A DNA stretch of 64,000 nucleotides from Iris pallida (lineage: Eukaryota > Streptophyta > Magnoliopsida > Asparagales > Iridaceae): NCBI GenBank assembly GCA_029216955.1, contig JANAVB010023996.1, positions 19,050,742 to 19,114,741 on the forward strand, written 5' to 3'. How positions within the stretch are numbered: position 1 is the first letter of the stretch; each line of letters begins with the position of its first letter. The notes beneath the pieces are model-generated. The model saw only the letters and a program-made list of their open reading frames with translations. It searched no databases and was not told the DNA's origin. The translations under genes were made by a program, and so were the position numbers. Shown here one piece after another: positions 21,826 to 33,330 of the stretch.

Positions 21826-22030
21826 GATAACAATTGCTACTAGATCTCAATAAATCTTTAGTTTATAAAGCATTGATTAATCTTGGGTTAGCTATAGGGG
21901 TACTGTCCCAGCTAACGGAGGTTCACCAGAGAATACTTAAGTACCGCTTCGCTTTGGCCGTAGCTGTGGTGACAAACAGACCTTTTGTAGGCTTGTACCC
22001 AAAACAAATCTCTTCTTTAATAACCTAGAA
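21826..22030. repeat. Direct repeat, copy 1, in element B
   Basis: Shares with 22262-22452 the order of words TAGA..T.AATAAATCTT, TCTATAAAG-like, ATTGAT, TTAGCTGTAGG-like, CCCAGCTA.CGG, CAC..GT..T.CTTCT and CCCAAAA.GATCTCT. The copies are clearly homologous but diverged. More GC-rich than its surroundings. Confidence 0.65.
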
Positions 22031-22261
22031 TTTAAGAAGAATTAGTGCAATATGAAATAAATTATATTCTATGGACTTAAAAAAATCTTAGAACAATGTA
22101 GCATACGGTATAAGATATATGAATTACATTTATCCATATGTGCTACAAAATTATTGGGTAACAACAAAATATAAAGCATTTATAAATCAAAATATAGGAC
22201 CTAGATACGCTGATGTATTCTGGAACCTAGGAGACTGGGTTCGGTACCTTGGATCCAGAAC

Positions 22262-22452
22262 TAGATAATAGTTGCAAGTAGACCTTAATAAATCTTAAGT
22301 CTATAAAGTATTGATCTCATTAGTTAGCTGTAGGTGTCAGTTCCCAGCTAGCGGTAGTACGAAGACTAGTACACCGTGTTGCTTCTGGCTATTCACACCC
22401 GTATGACAGAAGGACCCTTTCGAATTGCTCCCAAAATGATCTCTACTCTTAA
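22262..22452. repeat. Direct repeat, copy 2, in element B
   Basis: Second copy of the 190-bp unit, about 435 bases downstream in plus coordinates. Confidence 0.65.
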
Positions 22453-23358
22453 AAACTTAGATTCAAAGGAACATATGCAGTATCATCGAACAACATCAAA
22501 ATTTAGAATCCCTAAATATAAAAGAAGTAAATACCAAAAGAATGGTTTATCATGATCAAAATATTAAAAATATCATGCATCCAAAATGTCAACCAAAAAA
22601 TCAAGAAAAGAGGCTTTGAGGAAGAAGCTAATAAAGATAAGAACATAAATTTGTTAAAAAAAATCAATAGATTAAGTATGAGATAAGCACAAGTTTGAAA
22701 CTACTTTTTTTAAAAATAATATAGAACTTGAACTCAACCCATATATTAGACAAAGATGTAATTGATTCATAAGAAGGTAATCAAGATAAAATATGAGAAT
22801 CAATAGTAAATATATTATGCAAGCACAGGGTTAACATAAAAGTATATGTATATACTTTTCAAGTAAATAGATGACTTGTGCTAAACATATATACTTACAA
22901 AATACTGATCAAAGTAAGTATGGCATGTTAAAGACAAATCGGTAAGAAGTAACCAAAAAATATATTAAAGACGAAGAGTCAAAACATATTAACAAAAAAA
23001 AAAAGCTCCTATGGACTACAGTGGTATGCATGCTTCAAGAATAAAGATTAAAAGTTAGACAAATGTGTCACACTAATAGAAAATAAAATCCTATATAGTG
23101 TGAACTAATTGTTTAAGCTAAACAGCTAGTCATGCTAGGATTTTGTCTCACATTGATTCAAACAATAAACAAGTTAAAAGATATCAATGAAAGCTAATAG
23201 CAATATCTTAATAAGAACATGCTAGATTCTATAAACAAAAACATAAAGTAAATCATTTAGCATGTTACCAAAGTCGTTCAAGTAACCACACTTATGTAGG
23301 TGCAGTTGCATGGAAGATGACCTTTGTAGTTGTGCAACCACCAACACGTTTCATCGTT

Positions 23359-23997
23359 CTATGGTTTAGCAAAAGTAGCCCCACCTGAAATATTAGGTGA
23401 AGACTTTGGTATCCAATACTTGGATCCACATTTGTTAGCTTTGGTAACCCATTTGCACAAGTTTATATCATCTAGTTTTCTAATCTGACAATTATTAGAA
23501 ACATGTCCACTCATACCGCAATAATGACAGAAAGTATTAATATTAGTGCTATGTGCAGCAGTATGACAATGTGCAGTGGTGTGATATGATGTGCATGGAT
23601 ACTTGTAATAGAAAGCATGGTTATGTGAAGCGTTGGCTTTGCTTGCTTCCTTTGTAAAAGATCTGTCGTGTGTGACTTTGTGATGTGCTACGTGTCTTGT
23701 GTTAGACTGAGTCATAGGTTGTACTATATGCTTTACTAGTCTAATCTCTAACTTTTTAGAGTTAACACAGATCTCATCATATTTAGCATTAAGAGCATCA
23801 ATTCTACATAAAGCTATAGAATACTTCTTCTTTTCTGATTCTAATTCCTCCTTAAGTTTAGCATTTTCTTGAGTGCTTTTCTTAATGCAATCAAGTGCCA
23901 CATACAATCTAAACTCAAGTGTGGAAATCTCGATAGAATTATCAGAAGGAGAAGTATTTATAGCATCATTCAAAAAGCAAGTAAGCTTTTTTCTCAC
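23359..23997 (-). pseudogene. Element B gag, C-terminal half with zinc knuckle
   Basis: A 212-codon frame. Residues 20-90 are Glu/Lys-rich and likely coiled coil (ENAKLKEELESEKKKYSIAL). A histidine-rich stretch follows, then a CCHC knuckle CHYCGMSGHVSNNC, typical of Copia nucleocapsid. The tail (CKWVTK, KYWIPKS) matches the segment usually found between the knuckle and the protease. The frame ends at TAA where a protease should follow, and nothing recognisable comes after. The upstream gag lies in other frames, so this is not a complete gene. Confidence 0.75.
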
Positions 23998-24277
23998 GCT
24001 TATAGGAGAGAATATCCTTTCTAGCTTACTTATAATTATCTAATACTTTCTTGTGTTCTTTAAATAGATTACTGAAAGCATCAGATAACCCATCATAAGA
24101 TAATTCATTCTCTTCCAGAACATAGTTGTCTAGTATCTCGTTAGATAATGCCATTGAGCATATATTTGTAGCTTGACGAGGTCTCTCTTCTTCTTCGGAA
24201 TCTCTTCCTTCACTTTCACACCATATACTTGTGCTAGCATACTTGTAAGACGATGATCTTCCTTCATTTGATTATTC

Positions 24278-24710
24278 TTAGTGACTCTCCTTTCTAGCAG
24301 TAGTATAATCTTCTTGGATGTGGTCTATCTTCTTGCAATTGTCACATACAAGCTCTTCTTTGTATAAGAGATTATATTGTACCTTAAATCCCAATTCTAT
24401 CATGCAAATATTTGCATCATTATGAAGACTCCTCCTCTCTGGAGTTGCTAGCTTTGCTTTCATACCTGCACTCATAAGTAGCTTCAAGAACTTTCCAAAT
24501 TTTATGAGATATTGTGCAAGTAGTAATAAGATTGAATACATGTGTGCCTACAACACAATAAAAGATATGCGTAGCTTTTGCATCAAGGCTAGCTAACTTC
24601 TTCTGTTCCTCCGTGTACCTATAATAAGGCTTGTTGATTATAGAGGATATGAGAATAGAAGTGATAGTAGGCTTTTTGTAGCCATTGACAATAATTGAAC
24701 AATAAGTCAA
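24278..24710 (-). pseudogene. Element B gag, N-terminal part
   Basis: Two overlapping frames contain EEQKKLASLDAKATHIFYCV and IWKVLEATYE, matching the Copia gag core pattern (KLA.LDAKA, then a Trp-containing IW..LE..YE motif). The frame shifts between the two open parts. It lies shortly after the primer site at 24909, as expected for gag. Confidence 0.7.
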
Positions 24711-24908
24711 AATCTAGAGAATTCAGGTAGAAGCTCATTCAGATCTTCCAATAATTATAGTTTATTCCATCAAATAGTAGGAGTCTACTTGTCGATTGCT
24801 TTTCCATTGTAAAGTACATACTCGCCATATGTGACACTATGATCTATGTAACAGCTGTAATAAATAAGAATATAATAGCAGTATTACCTCAATTTTCCTG
24901 TATAACCT

Positions 24909-24920
24909 GCTCTGATACCA
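24909..24920 (-). other. Element B primer-binding site, initiator tRNA-Met
   Basis: On the minus strand TGGTATCAGAGC starts two bases after the 5' LTR end. It is the canonical plant site complementary to initiator tRNA-Met. Confidence 0.92.
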
Positions 24921-24922
24921 AT

Positions 24923-26322
24923 TGTAGGAACGAATTGTTAAGCGCAATACTCTAGAGGGGGTGAATAGAGTAGGCAGCAGAAATTAGCTAATTAAAAATG
25001 TTAGCAGCAAGATCATAGATAATATATCACAGATATGTAAATGAAAAGTAGAGAGCAGAGAGCAAACACAAACACGGCGATGTATACTGGTTCCCTCATG
25101 TGAGGACTAGTCCAGTCGGAATAACTCTAGCTTTCAGTTGAATCCACTATTGAAAAATACTACAAGTTTTCATGCAAAGTACTTGCAACTTCTACGAAGC
25201 GAGCTTTGATCCAAAGTACTCAACCAACTTCAATTGTGAAGTATCTTTCTTCAATCAATCCTCTGATTACAATCGCTCTGAAGCTTCTAGACCGTACCGC
25301 ACTGGCAAATCGACTAGAGGATTATAACTGGCTTGGGATTTGAAAATAAATAGCTCAGAACACTTTGGAAGAAGTAGTAGCTTATAAAAAAGAGATATAA
25401 AAGTGAATTGGCCTGTTGAAATGAACAAAATCCTTCTCTATTTATAGTTTTTCCAAAGGCAGAATTCTGTCAGAATTCGGGCAGAACTCTTTAAGAAAAT
25501 CTCGACAAGATCCGTAACAGCTGGCGGACCAAGTTCAAAATCCAACATCCAATAACCGAACTCCAGCCGAATTTGGGCCGAACACGGGCCGAATTTTGTT
25601 AGAGTTCTGTTAGAGTTTTTGCAAATTAGTTTTTGGGATTTTTGAAAAGTCAAGCAGTTAGGAAGTAGTTTGGTCTTTTGTAAGTAGGCTTATTTTCAAA
25701 GTGAAAGGGTATTTTGAAAACGTTTCTTGGGCAGCCTTTTTGCCAATACGATGCAGTGTACATCGTATTCCTGGACTCAATAAATATGAAAAGTACATTG
25801 ATAAAATAGGAAAACCAATAGCCCTTTGATGACGTCTTTCTTCTGGTATTTGAGTAGACTTGAAGACGCATTTTTTCTTGACGGCGGTTGTCAAGAGATA
25901 AATAGATCTGAAAATCTTAGTACCTTTCGGTGACTTCACCCCTGAACCCCCACGGGTGGTGCTGTCCCTTCGACTCCTATCCGCTGACCGGGTAGCAAAA
26001 TCCCCGATCCGAGGCCCCGGATAGGTCATTGGGCGATTCAGAGAAATCTTTTTGTCTGACGCCGTCTTTGGCCCATCAAAAAATCTCCATTGCATATGTC
26101 CTAGTATGACAAATCTTGATCATGCTTACTGCATGTATGTAAGAACATGTTAGATGAACAAAACAATATGATACAAGCATAGCAACATGATATAGAACAT
26201 TTAGGACAATGCTAAGTTAAGTAGCAACATGATAGTGATTACATAAATATTAGTGACGTCATTATGTTAAACGTAATTGATTAGCCATATTAAAAAAATA
26301 TGATATAATTATTGGGCTAACA
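24923..26322 (-). repeat. Element B 5' LTR
   Basis: Collinear with 18541-19917. TATA box on the minus strand at about 25447-25437; GC-rich island at 25925-26045. Its ends TGTAGGAACG and GGGCTAACA define the element. Confidence 0.88.
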
Positions 26323-26327
26323 TAGTC
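26323..26327. repeat. Target-site duplication of element B (right)
   Basis: TAGTC, identical to 18536-18540. Confidence 0.92.
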
Positions 26328-26472
26328 TAGTTGTGTTCACAAGTTAAGGTTCAATTAAATAGGTCAGTCAACTAATAATTGCCACAATCATATTTAATTA
26401 ATAAAAAATACCCACTATATAAATAATATTAAATGACAAAAATACCACTATTCGAAAAATGTGGTATTGACA
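26328..26472 (-). mobile_element. Gypsy-type LTR 'X', 5' terminus
   Basis: On the minus strand this begins TGTCAATACCACATTTTT, against TGTCACTACCACATTTCT at the start of A's LTR, and shares the following GGTATTTT. It is therefore the 5' end of a related LTR. Directly outside lies coding-like sequence rather than a purine tract, so X is a 5' LTR or a solo LTR. The expected duplication ACCAG (26473-26477) was not found on the other side. Confidence 0.6.
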
Positions 26473-26742
26473 ACCAGCTCCAGGGACCATGAATCGTCTT
26501 AGCCAGATAGAAAGAAAGCCTGTCACAGTAGCCTCCTTGGACATGGTTATACCATCCTCCCTTATGTAGCTATCGATAGAGGTACCAGCGGTATAACCAT
26601 GCCAATCTTCTTCCAATATGTTATCGACACATCCGAATTTCTTTATTAAATTGCTAATAGCATAATCATCAAGAGTCTCAAAAAAGCGTGGATCACAATT
26701 CAAGTATTCTTGCACTTTGTTCTATGTGTTATGACCCAAGAA
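26473..26742 (-). pseudogene. Plant-mobile-domain-like fragment, part 2
   Basis: The minus-strand frame contains DPRFFETLDDYAISNLIKKF, then WHGYTAGTSIDSYIREDG and ATVTGFLSIWLRRFMVPG. The ending pattern (A.V..FL..WL.RF..PG) resembles the PMD found in MAIL1/MAIN-type proteins and in some plant transposons. The frame runs into LTR X at 26472, so the fragment is truncated by X. An in-frame TAG lies just upstream of the first codons. The upstream part is at 34996-35210, beyond element C. The family assignment is by motif feel only. Confidence 0.35.
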
Positions 26743-26747
26743 GATGT
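26743..26747. repeat. Target-site duplication of element C (left)
   Basis: GATGT, repeated at 34991-34995. Confidence 0.92.
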
Positions 26748-28421
26748 TGTAGTGCCCCGTCCCTACATCGTACCCCGTTGTTCGTCCATGGGGTGTGCGA
26801 GAAAGGAACACTGTCGCTATCGACTCGGTCAGGACCGATAGGTCGGGATCGATCGAATCGATCGAACGGGAACGGTTGAATTAAGATCCATTCCCCGTTA
26901 TGGAATGGCTTCTTCGGAACCAAGTCCCATATTCAGCGGGCTGTGCCTCAAGGATTGACTCTGCGGCTGAGTCGGGAGAGACCTCCCGTTGCTCTGCTTT
27001 TCACGCCGCTTGCGTTGGTTTTGGCTTTGTTTTCTGAATGCGTTTTCGTGAATGTTTTTGATGGTTTTCATGGCTTACGTTTCAAACTTCGCATTTGAAT
27101 CGAAATTCCTTAAATAATACAGTGTTCTAATCGGTTGCTTGTGCAATTTCAGGTGATCGCGTAGGCAACGTCTAGCACGGCCAACCAGTTTCTCGCCTCA
27201 AGTAAATGCTAAGGTGAGTGGCTGACCCTTCTTCCCTCGACCCTCTTCTCTAATACATTATCAATACTAGACATATACTATGCTAGATGTAATGCAACGA
27301 CATGAATGATATTTCGATGAACGGTCACACGACGTCCCACGAACACGAACTATACAGATGCTTGTCATATAATACTATCGTGCTTGCAATTATCAAATCA
27401 TATAGAACCGTGCTAAGGAAGGATGAATCGATTAAAATGAATGTCGCAACGATACTATAAGATGTGCATTGAAATAACAAATTAACTTAGCACGGTCATG
27501 GACAACTTGTCGACAAGGGCGATTGTTTCTTCGGACGGTATCCCGAGGCCACGGGACCGTTTCGGCCTAGAAAGAAATACGGATAGCTATGTCGGACGAA
27601 TGCTACCGTAGGTAGTGGCTTTCAATGGGGCTCGCTACCCGTGCTGAAGGACCTCTGTCTACCAAGCTATATGTCCAGGATGGCTTGTCGTGCCAGTGAC
27701 CTTCACGAACGTACTCTATTACGCTTTCTTATTATCAACATGACAGGGAAGAACATGGTAAGTTTACGCTACGACGGCGTGCTCTGCCGGGGGTAAGATC
27801 TATCGTCATTATACGGTTGTGTCTTCAAATATCAGTATGAATTAAGTAGGATGGCTAGAAACTTCACTAAATATTTGCATGCACGCTCACTTAAATTCTT
27901 CAACAAATGAGAGCACGAGATTTAAATTGCCACGCACCAGCACAAAGTGTAAAGTGTTGACCCTCGCTCTCAATAGGTACTCGAAACCAGGATAGCGTAC
28001 CAAGAAACTGAAGGCGATGCTCCTTTCTTTTGAAGTCTTGCTAGCGCGAAGACTAGCTCTGCAACATTTTGAAGACTCCAACCCAACTGCATCATGAGTC
28101 ACAAACTCTTACCGATCCCAGGTCTTAGAGAGTGGTTTTGATGTTTGTAAAAAGGGATGTAAATGTCAGGAATGACTATCTTATCGATGTCGGTTGTAAG
28201 CCCGCGAGGCCTCTTTTGTAATCGAGTCTGTAACCTAACTTATTATTAATAAAAATACAAGTTTCCTTTTCTAAAATGAATGTGTTTAATTTCTCTGCGT
28301 ACTCTTACATATGCTGTTGTTTCGGATAACCTTATGAACCGCCTTTTACAAGCGTAACTTAGTCTTGCACGGCATCACGCTCGGGGGACGACTATCGATT
28401 CTACCGAATCGGGACGTGACA
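26748..28421 (+). repeat. Element C 5' LTR
   Basis: Starts TGTAGTGCCCCGTCCC and ends GGGACGTGACA. It contains a GATCGATCGAATCGATCGA palindromic zone (26848-26870), an acceptor-like ATTTCAG near 27152, a donor-like AAG/GTGAGT near 27212, and AATAAA near 28249 as a possible polyadenylation signal. Confidence 0.93.
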
Positions 28422-28424
28422 TAA

Positions 28425-28436
28425 TGGTATCAAAGC
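28425..28436 (+). other. Element C primer-binding site, tRNA-Met type
   Basis: TGGTATCAAAGC starts 4 bases after the LTR. It differs at one base (G to A) from the canonical initiator tRNA-Met site. Confidence 0.85.
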
Positions 28437-28557
28437 ACGGCTTTACGTCCTTGGCCTCCAGTGTCAAGTTTTTAGTCTCAAAATCATTGGTCTCGTGTCG
28501 GTGAGATATGTCATTCCATACGAGTGAGCCCGTAATAAGTTTTGTGACTAATGTATT

Positions 28558-29870
28558 TTGCCTTCAAAAGTCCCAGAAGGCACGTCGGTGAACGTGGCGG
28601 CGAACGAAGAAAGTGCTTCGAGCGGCTCGAGTAGCTCGAGACTCGGACGCTCAAACGATGCCATGGAGCAGATGTCGCGCATGCTGGAAGCGCAACAACG
28701 ACAAGCTGAGGAGAGTCAACGCCAAAATGAGCAACATCGACGGCAGACGGAGGTACGTCAAACTCAGTTCGAGGCCCGATTCGAAGCACAATTCAAGTTG
28801 CAGCAGAAGCAGCTTGATACTCTCCAGCAGATCGTTCAGACGGTGGTGGCCAACAACAACAACTTTGCGACAACCCATGCCATAATCGAGCCTGCGGCCA
28901 GACAAAGTGAAGTCGATCCGGAGGCACCCGAGCCTACACCACCTGCAGCACCGAGAAGTTCCAACTTCGACGTGTCAAAATTCACAAAGAGTTGTCATAC
29001 TTCATTCAACGGCACGGAAGATCCCTCCTTGGCGATCGACTGGTTAGAGGAACTAGAAGACAAGTTCGAGCTGCTGGGCATTGAAGAGTCCAAGAAAGTC
29101 GTATGCGCTCAACTTCTACTCCGGTCGAAAGCGCACGACTGGTGGGCCGTACAAAAGCGAGCGATCAGACGCGACAACGAGACAGCGGCATTTCTTGGGC
29201 CACCTTCCGCGAGACGTTCGAGATCGAGTACCTCCCCGAAGCAGTTCGACAAGAGAAGGAAAATGAATTCATGCAGCTAAGGAAAGGGAACATGACGGTG
29301 CGGCAGTACGCGGTAGAGTTCAACAAGTTAGCCAAGTTTACTGGAGAATTCTTGCCCTCCCTGGCGAGTCGTGCTCGACGGTTCGAAATGGGTCTACGAC
29401 CATCCATCTACGCTCATGTGTCCGTTCCATAATACAAAACGATGGGGGAGTCTCTCAACCACGCCCTCCACCTTGAACGCCAATATCCTCCAGGTGCTAC
29501 CGGCGCTGTGCATACCTACAATCACAAAAGCCCAAGCCACGATGGAGGAAACAACGTGACCAAGCGTCCGAACAACGGGCACCAGGGCGGACAACAGGTG
29601 CGGAACCAGGGACCTCACTGCACAAAATACAACCGAAACGGACATCTCGCCGTCGACTGTGAAGTTCAAAATGGCGGATGTTTCATTTGCAGAAAAAGGG
29701 GTCACTTTCATGGAGATTGCCCGAAGCGTAGAAGAAACAACTTGGACGCGCCTCAGCATCCACAGCACCGTCCGGGGAATCAAGTTTCGGTGCCTCGAGC
29801 ACCTCAACCCGTACCACAAAATGGCCAAGACCGTTGCCCCAATGCCCAGGGCCGCATCTATGCCATGACT
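28558..29870 (+). pseudogene. Element C gag remnant
   Basis: The first open part has no ATG at its start: a stop lies three codons upstream of the TTG at 28558, so the original start is lost or lay elsewhere. A glutamine-rich coiled-coil-like stretch (residues 36-100, QRQAEESQRQNEQHRRQTEV) precedes the capsid core (FNGTEDPSLAIDWLEELE, AHDWWAVQKR). A frameshift near 29185 moves to the frame with EFMQLRKGNMTVRQYAVEF. TAA 29430 breaks it again. Two knuckles follow: the first has Tyr for the second Cys (CTKYNRNGHLAVDC), the second is intact (CFICRKRGHFHGDC). Confidence 0.85.
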
Positions 29871-31022
29871 CGAGATGAAGTGCTTGCGTCAAATACGGTC
29901 GTGACAGGTATACTTAGTTTCAATAATGTGCCTGCTCAAGTACTATTTGATTCAGGTGCTTCGTATAGTTTTATATCGGCGGACTTTGTCGTCGAGCACA
30001 AATTTCTGATAATATCACTAGATCTCGACCTTAGCGTAAGCACACCTTCGGGCACACCGATACTCACAAATTTAGCCTGTACGGATGGGATTATCTGTAT
30101 CGACGGTCAAAAGATTGGTCTTGACGTGATAGTCCTAGATATGAAGGACTTTGATATCATTCTGGGAATGGATTGGCTCGGGCCGTGCAACGCAACCATA
30201 GACTGTGCCAGAAAGACGGTCACCTTCCGCATGCCAGGAGTGCCTTAATTCTGCTTTTCGTGAGGTGAGGCGTCGTCGACCTGCATGCTAATTTCGGCAA
30301 TTTCTGCTCGAAGGATGCTGCATTCTGGGTGCGAAGGCTATTTGGCGTCCGTCCAAGACATACGACAGGATGGTGCAAACGTGGGTCAGACCGACGTTGT
30401 GGCAGAATTCCCCGATGTGTTCCCGGACGAGCTACCGGGCATACCCTTCGATCGAGAAATCGAGTTCAGCATCGATACATTTCCCGATACTCGACCGATT
30501 TCCAAGGCTCCGTACAGAATGGATCCCGCCGAGTTGAAGAAACTCAAGGTCCAACTACAAGAGTTACTCGATAAAGGGTTTATTCGGCCTAGTGTTTCAC
30601 CGTGGAGAGCGCCCGTATTGTTCGTGAAGAAGAAGGATGGGTCCATGCATCTGTGCGTCGATTACCGAGAGCTGAACAAGGCCACCATCCGGAACAAGTA
30701 TCCATTGTCCCGCATAGACGACTTATTCGATCAACTGCAAGTCGCCTCGGTATTTTCGAAGATTGATCTTCGCTCAGGCAATCATCAACTCAAGATCAAG
30801 TCAGACGACGTGCAAAAGTCTACCTTTCGTACTCGATACGGCCACTACGAGTTCCTGGTGATGCCATTCGGCCTGACGAATGCTCCTGCCGCCTTCATGG
30901 ATCTGAAGAATCGGGTATTTCAACCCTTCCTTGATAAATTTGTGGTAGTCTTTATTGATGATATTCTCGTCTACTCAAAGGACAGGGCACAATATGCAGA
31001 ATATCTACGGACCGTGCTCTAG
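29871..31022 (+). pseudogene. Element C protease and reverse transcriptase remnant
   Basis: The protease site LFDSGASYSF (about 29943-29972) is intact, followed by DIILGMDWLG. A TAA at 30246 and a decayed linker with more stops separate it from RT in the same frame. RT keeps [42 protein letters not shown] and the catalytic FIDDILVYS. The RT is stopped at TAG 31020 within L-stop-TLREH, where D has Gln. The downstream frame continues unchanged. Confidence 0.87.
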
Positions 31023-33275
31023 ACACTTCGAGAACATGAGTTGTACGTGAAGCAGAGTAAGTGCAAATTTTGGCTAAGCAGCGTATCCTTTCTTGGTCAT
31101 ATCATTTCGTCCGAAGGCATTGCAGTCGACCAAAAAAAAGTGGAAGCTGTTGCTGATTGGAAGCGGCCTGCGTCTGCTAGTGAGATTCGATGCTTTCTTG
31201 GTTTGGCGGGATACTATCGACGCTTCGTGAAAGACTTCGCGAAGATTGCATCGCCACTGACTCGCCTCACTCAAAAGGGAGTCATGTATGAGTGGTCGGA
31301 TGACTGTGAAGCTTCATTCCAGGAGCTAAAATAGCAATTAATTTTGGCACCTATACTCGCACTTCCGGATGGGCCAGAGGGTTTTCAGATATTCAGTGAT
31401 GCTTCAGGCCAGGGCTTGGGATGTGTGCTCATACAGCGAAACAAGGTGATATCCTTCGCCTCTAGACAGTTAAAGCCACACGAGAAGAACTATCCTATGC
31501 ACGACTTGGAGTTAGCGGCGATTGTGTTCGCGTTAAAATTGTGGCGTCACTATCTATATGGTGTGGCGTGCGCGATCTATACCGACCACAAGAGCCTCAA
31601 GTATCTCTTCACTCAGAAGGAATTGAACTTGCGATAGAGGCACTGGCTCAAACTGATCAAAGACTATGACTTGACGATCGACTACACTCTGGGCAAGGGA
31701 AATGTTATGGCGGACGCTCTGAGTCAAAAATATCTTGCCTCGCTATCCATCAACCATAGACTACTACAAGATCTAGAAGAAATGGGCATCGATCTCCGGG
31801 TTCGATTCAGGGATATACGGTTGGCGCAGCTGCAGTTAGAGCCGAGTTTGCTGGAAAAGATCATGGCCGCTCAGAAGGATGATCCGTACCTGAAAAAAAT
31901 GTGCGAGCAAATTTCGACAGGTAGTGCGACCGACTTTGCGAAAGATAAGACCGACGTGCTGAGAATGAATGGCCGACTATGTGTTCCGGATGATTCAGAA
32001 CTACGAAAGGAGATAATGTCGGAGGCGCATTGTGCAAAATATACCTTACATCCAGGCAGTACCAAGATGTATAAGGATCTCCGCACGACCTTCTGGTGGC
32101 ACGGGATGAAGAGAGATGTGGCGCTCTTCGTGTCACAATACATGGCCTGTCAGCAGGTGAAAGCTGAGCATCAGCGACCGGGCGGGGAGATGCAGAACCT
32201 CGCTATTCCCGAGTGAAAGTGGGATCATGTCACTATGGATTTTATTGTTGGCCTGCCGAAGACACCATGGGGGAACGACGCCATCTGGGTCATCGTCGAT
32301 CGATTAACCAAGTCAGCGTACTTTATTGCCATTAAAGTTACTTGGAGCATTGATCGCCTGGCGTAAATTTATCTTGACGAGATAGTACGGTTGCACGGAG
32401 TTCCAGTATCTATCGTCTCTGATCGGGATTTACGGTTCATGTCGCGATTCTGGAGTAGCCTTCAGTCGGCGCTGGGTACCAAGTTGCAGTTCAGCTCAGC
32501 TTACCATCCTCAGACCGACGGCCAAATGGAGCGCGTTAATCAGATTCTCGAAGACATGCTACGGCTCTGCGTAATTAACTTCAAATCAAGCTGGGACGTC
32601 CACCTACCGCTGGCAAAATTTGCATACAACAATAGCTATCAGTTCAGCATCCATATGGCGCCGTATGAAGCTTTGCACAGCCGGAAGTGCAGATCGCCCA
32701 TTTGCTGGGATAAAGTCGGGGAACGACAGATACTCGGCCCGGAGCTGGTAGAACAGACTGTGAAAAAGGTCAAGCTAATTCGGAAAAGACTGAAGATTGC
32801 ACAGAGTCGGCAAAAGAGCTACACCGACACCCATCGAAGACCGCTTGAGTTCCAGGTGGGCGATCATGTGTTCCTGAAGGTGTCGCCCATGCGAGGAGTT
32901 ACTCGGTTCGGTGCGAAGGGAAAGCTGAGTCCGAGATTCGTTGGGCCGATCGAAATACTCGAGCAGGTCGCCCCAGTGGCCTATAAAATTGCCCTACCGC
33001 CGGCTCTTGAAGGTGTGCACAATGTCTTTCACATCTCCCAGCTACGGAAGTACATGCACGACCCTAGCTACGTGGTGGATTTTGGCAAACTGGAGCTAAA
33101 GTCCAACTTATCCTACGTTGAAGAGCCTGTTCAAATTTTAGAACGCAAGGATAAGCTGCTGCAAAATAGGGCGATCCCTCTCGTCCGTGTACTCTGGAGG
33201 AACCATGCGGCAGAAGAGTCGACATGGGAACTCGAGTCAGAGATGAAGGAAAAGTTTCCTTCATTGTTTTCATAG
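31023..33275 (+). pseudogene. Element C RNase H, integrase and chromodomain-like tail remnant
   Basis: In frame with RT. RNase [53 protein letters not shown]; stops TAG 31332 and TAG 31635. The integrase HHCC finger has lost its first Cys (YMACQQ instead of CxxC). Core: MDFIVGLP, VSDRDLRF and TDGQMERVNQ carry the DDE residues; stops TGA 32214 (Trp position) and TAA 32364. The C-terminus is intact from 32391 to TAG 33273, with RGVTRFGAKGKLSPRFVGPI, VQILERKDKLLQNRAIPLVR and STWELESEM, the chromodomain-like end. Confidence 0.88.
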
Positions 33276-33330
33276 AGGTAGGTTCTGTTCTTAAGTTTCA
33301 AGGACGAAACTTTTTCTTAGTTGGTTATGG

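Larger units (their letters stand above)
19934..23340 (-). other. Element B non-coding interior with repeated purine tracts
   Basis: About 3.4 kb of AT-rich sequence replaces pol. On the minus strand GGGGGAG-type tracts recur at 20040-20031, 20067-20060, 20697-20690 and 21020-21011, with a weaker one at 21330-21321. Several are followed by conserved words such as TTAAGGGGGAGC. Multiple purine tracts upstream of the 3' LTR are a known Sirevirus trait. A 190-bp direct repeat also lies here. I found no pol or envelope-like motif. Confidence 0.65.
18541..26322 (-). mobile_element. Element B: Sirevirus-like Ty1/Copia, pol-less
   Basis: A 7.8-kb element read from right to left: 5' LTR 24923-26322, initiator tRNA-Met primer site, gag, a long AT-rich non-coding part, purine tract, 3' LTR 18541-19917, bordered by TAGTC. 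LTR ends TGTTAGCCC and TCCTACA, a Copia-type gag, and several GGGGGAGC tracts before the 3' LTR are Sirevirus features. No protease, integrase, RT or RNase H motif is present in 19933-23340, so B depends on proteins supplied in trans. The LTRs (1400 and 1377 bp) differ visibly, so it is not recent. Confidence 0.85.
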
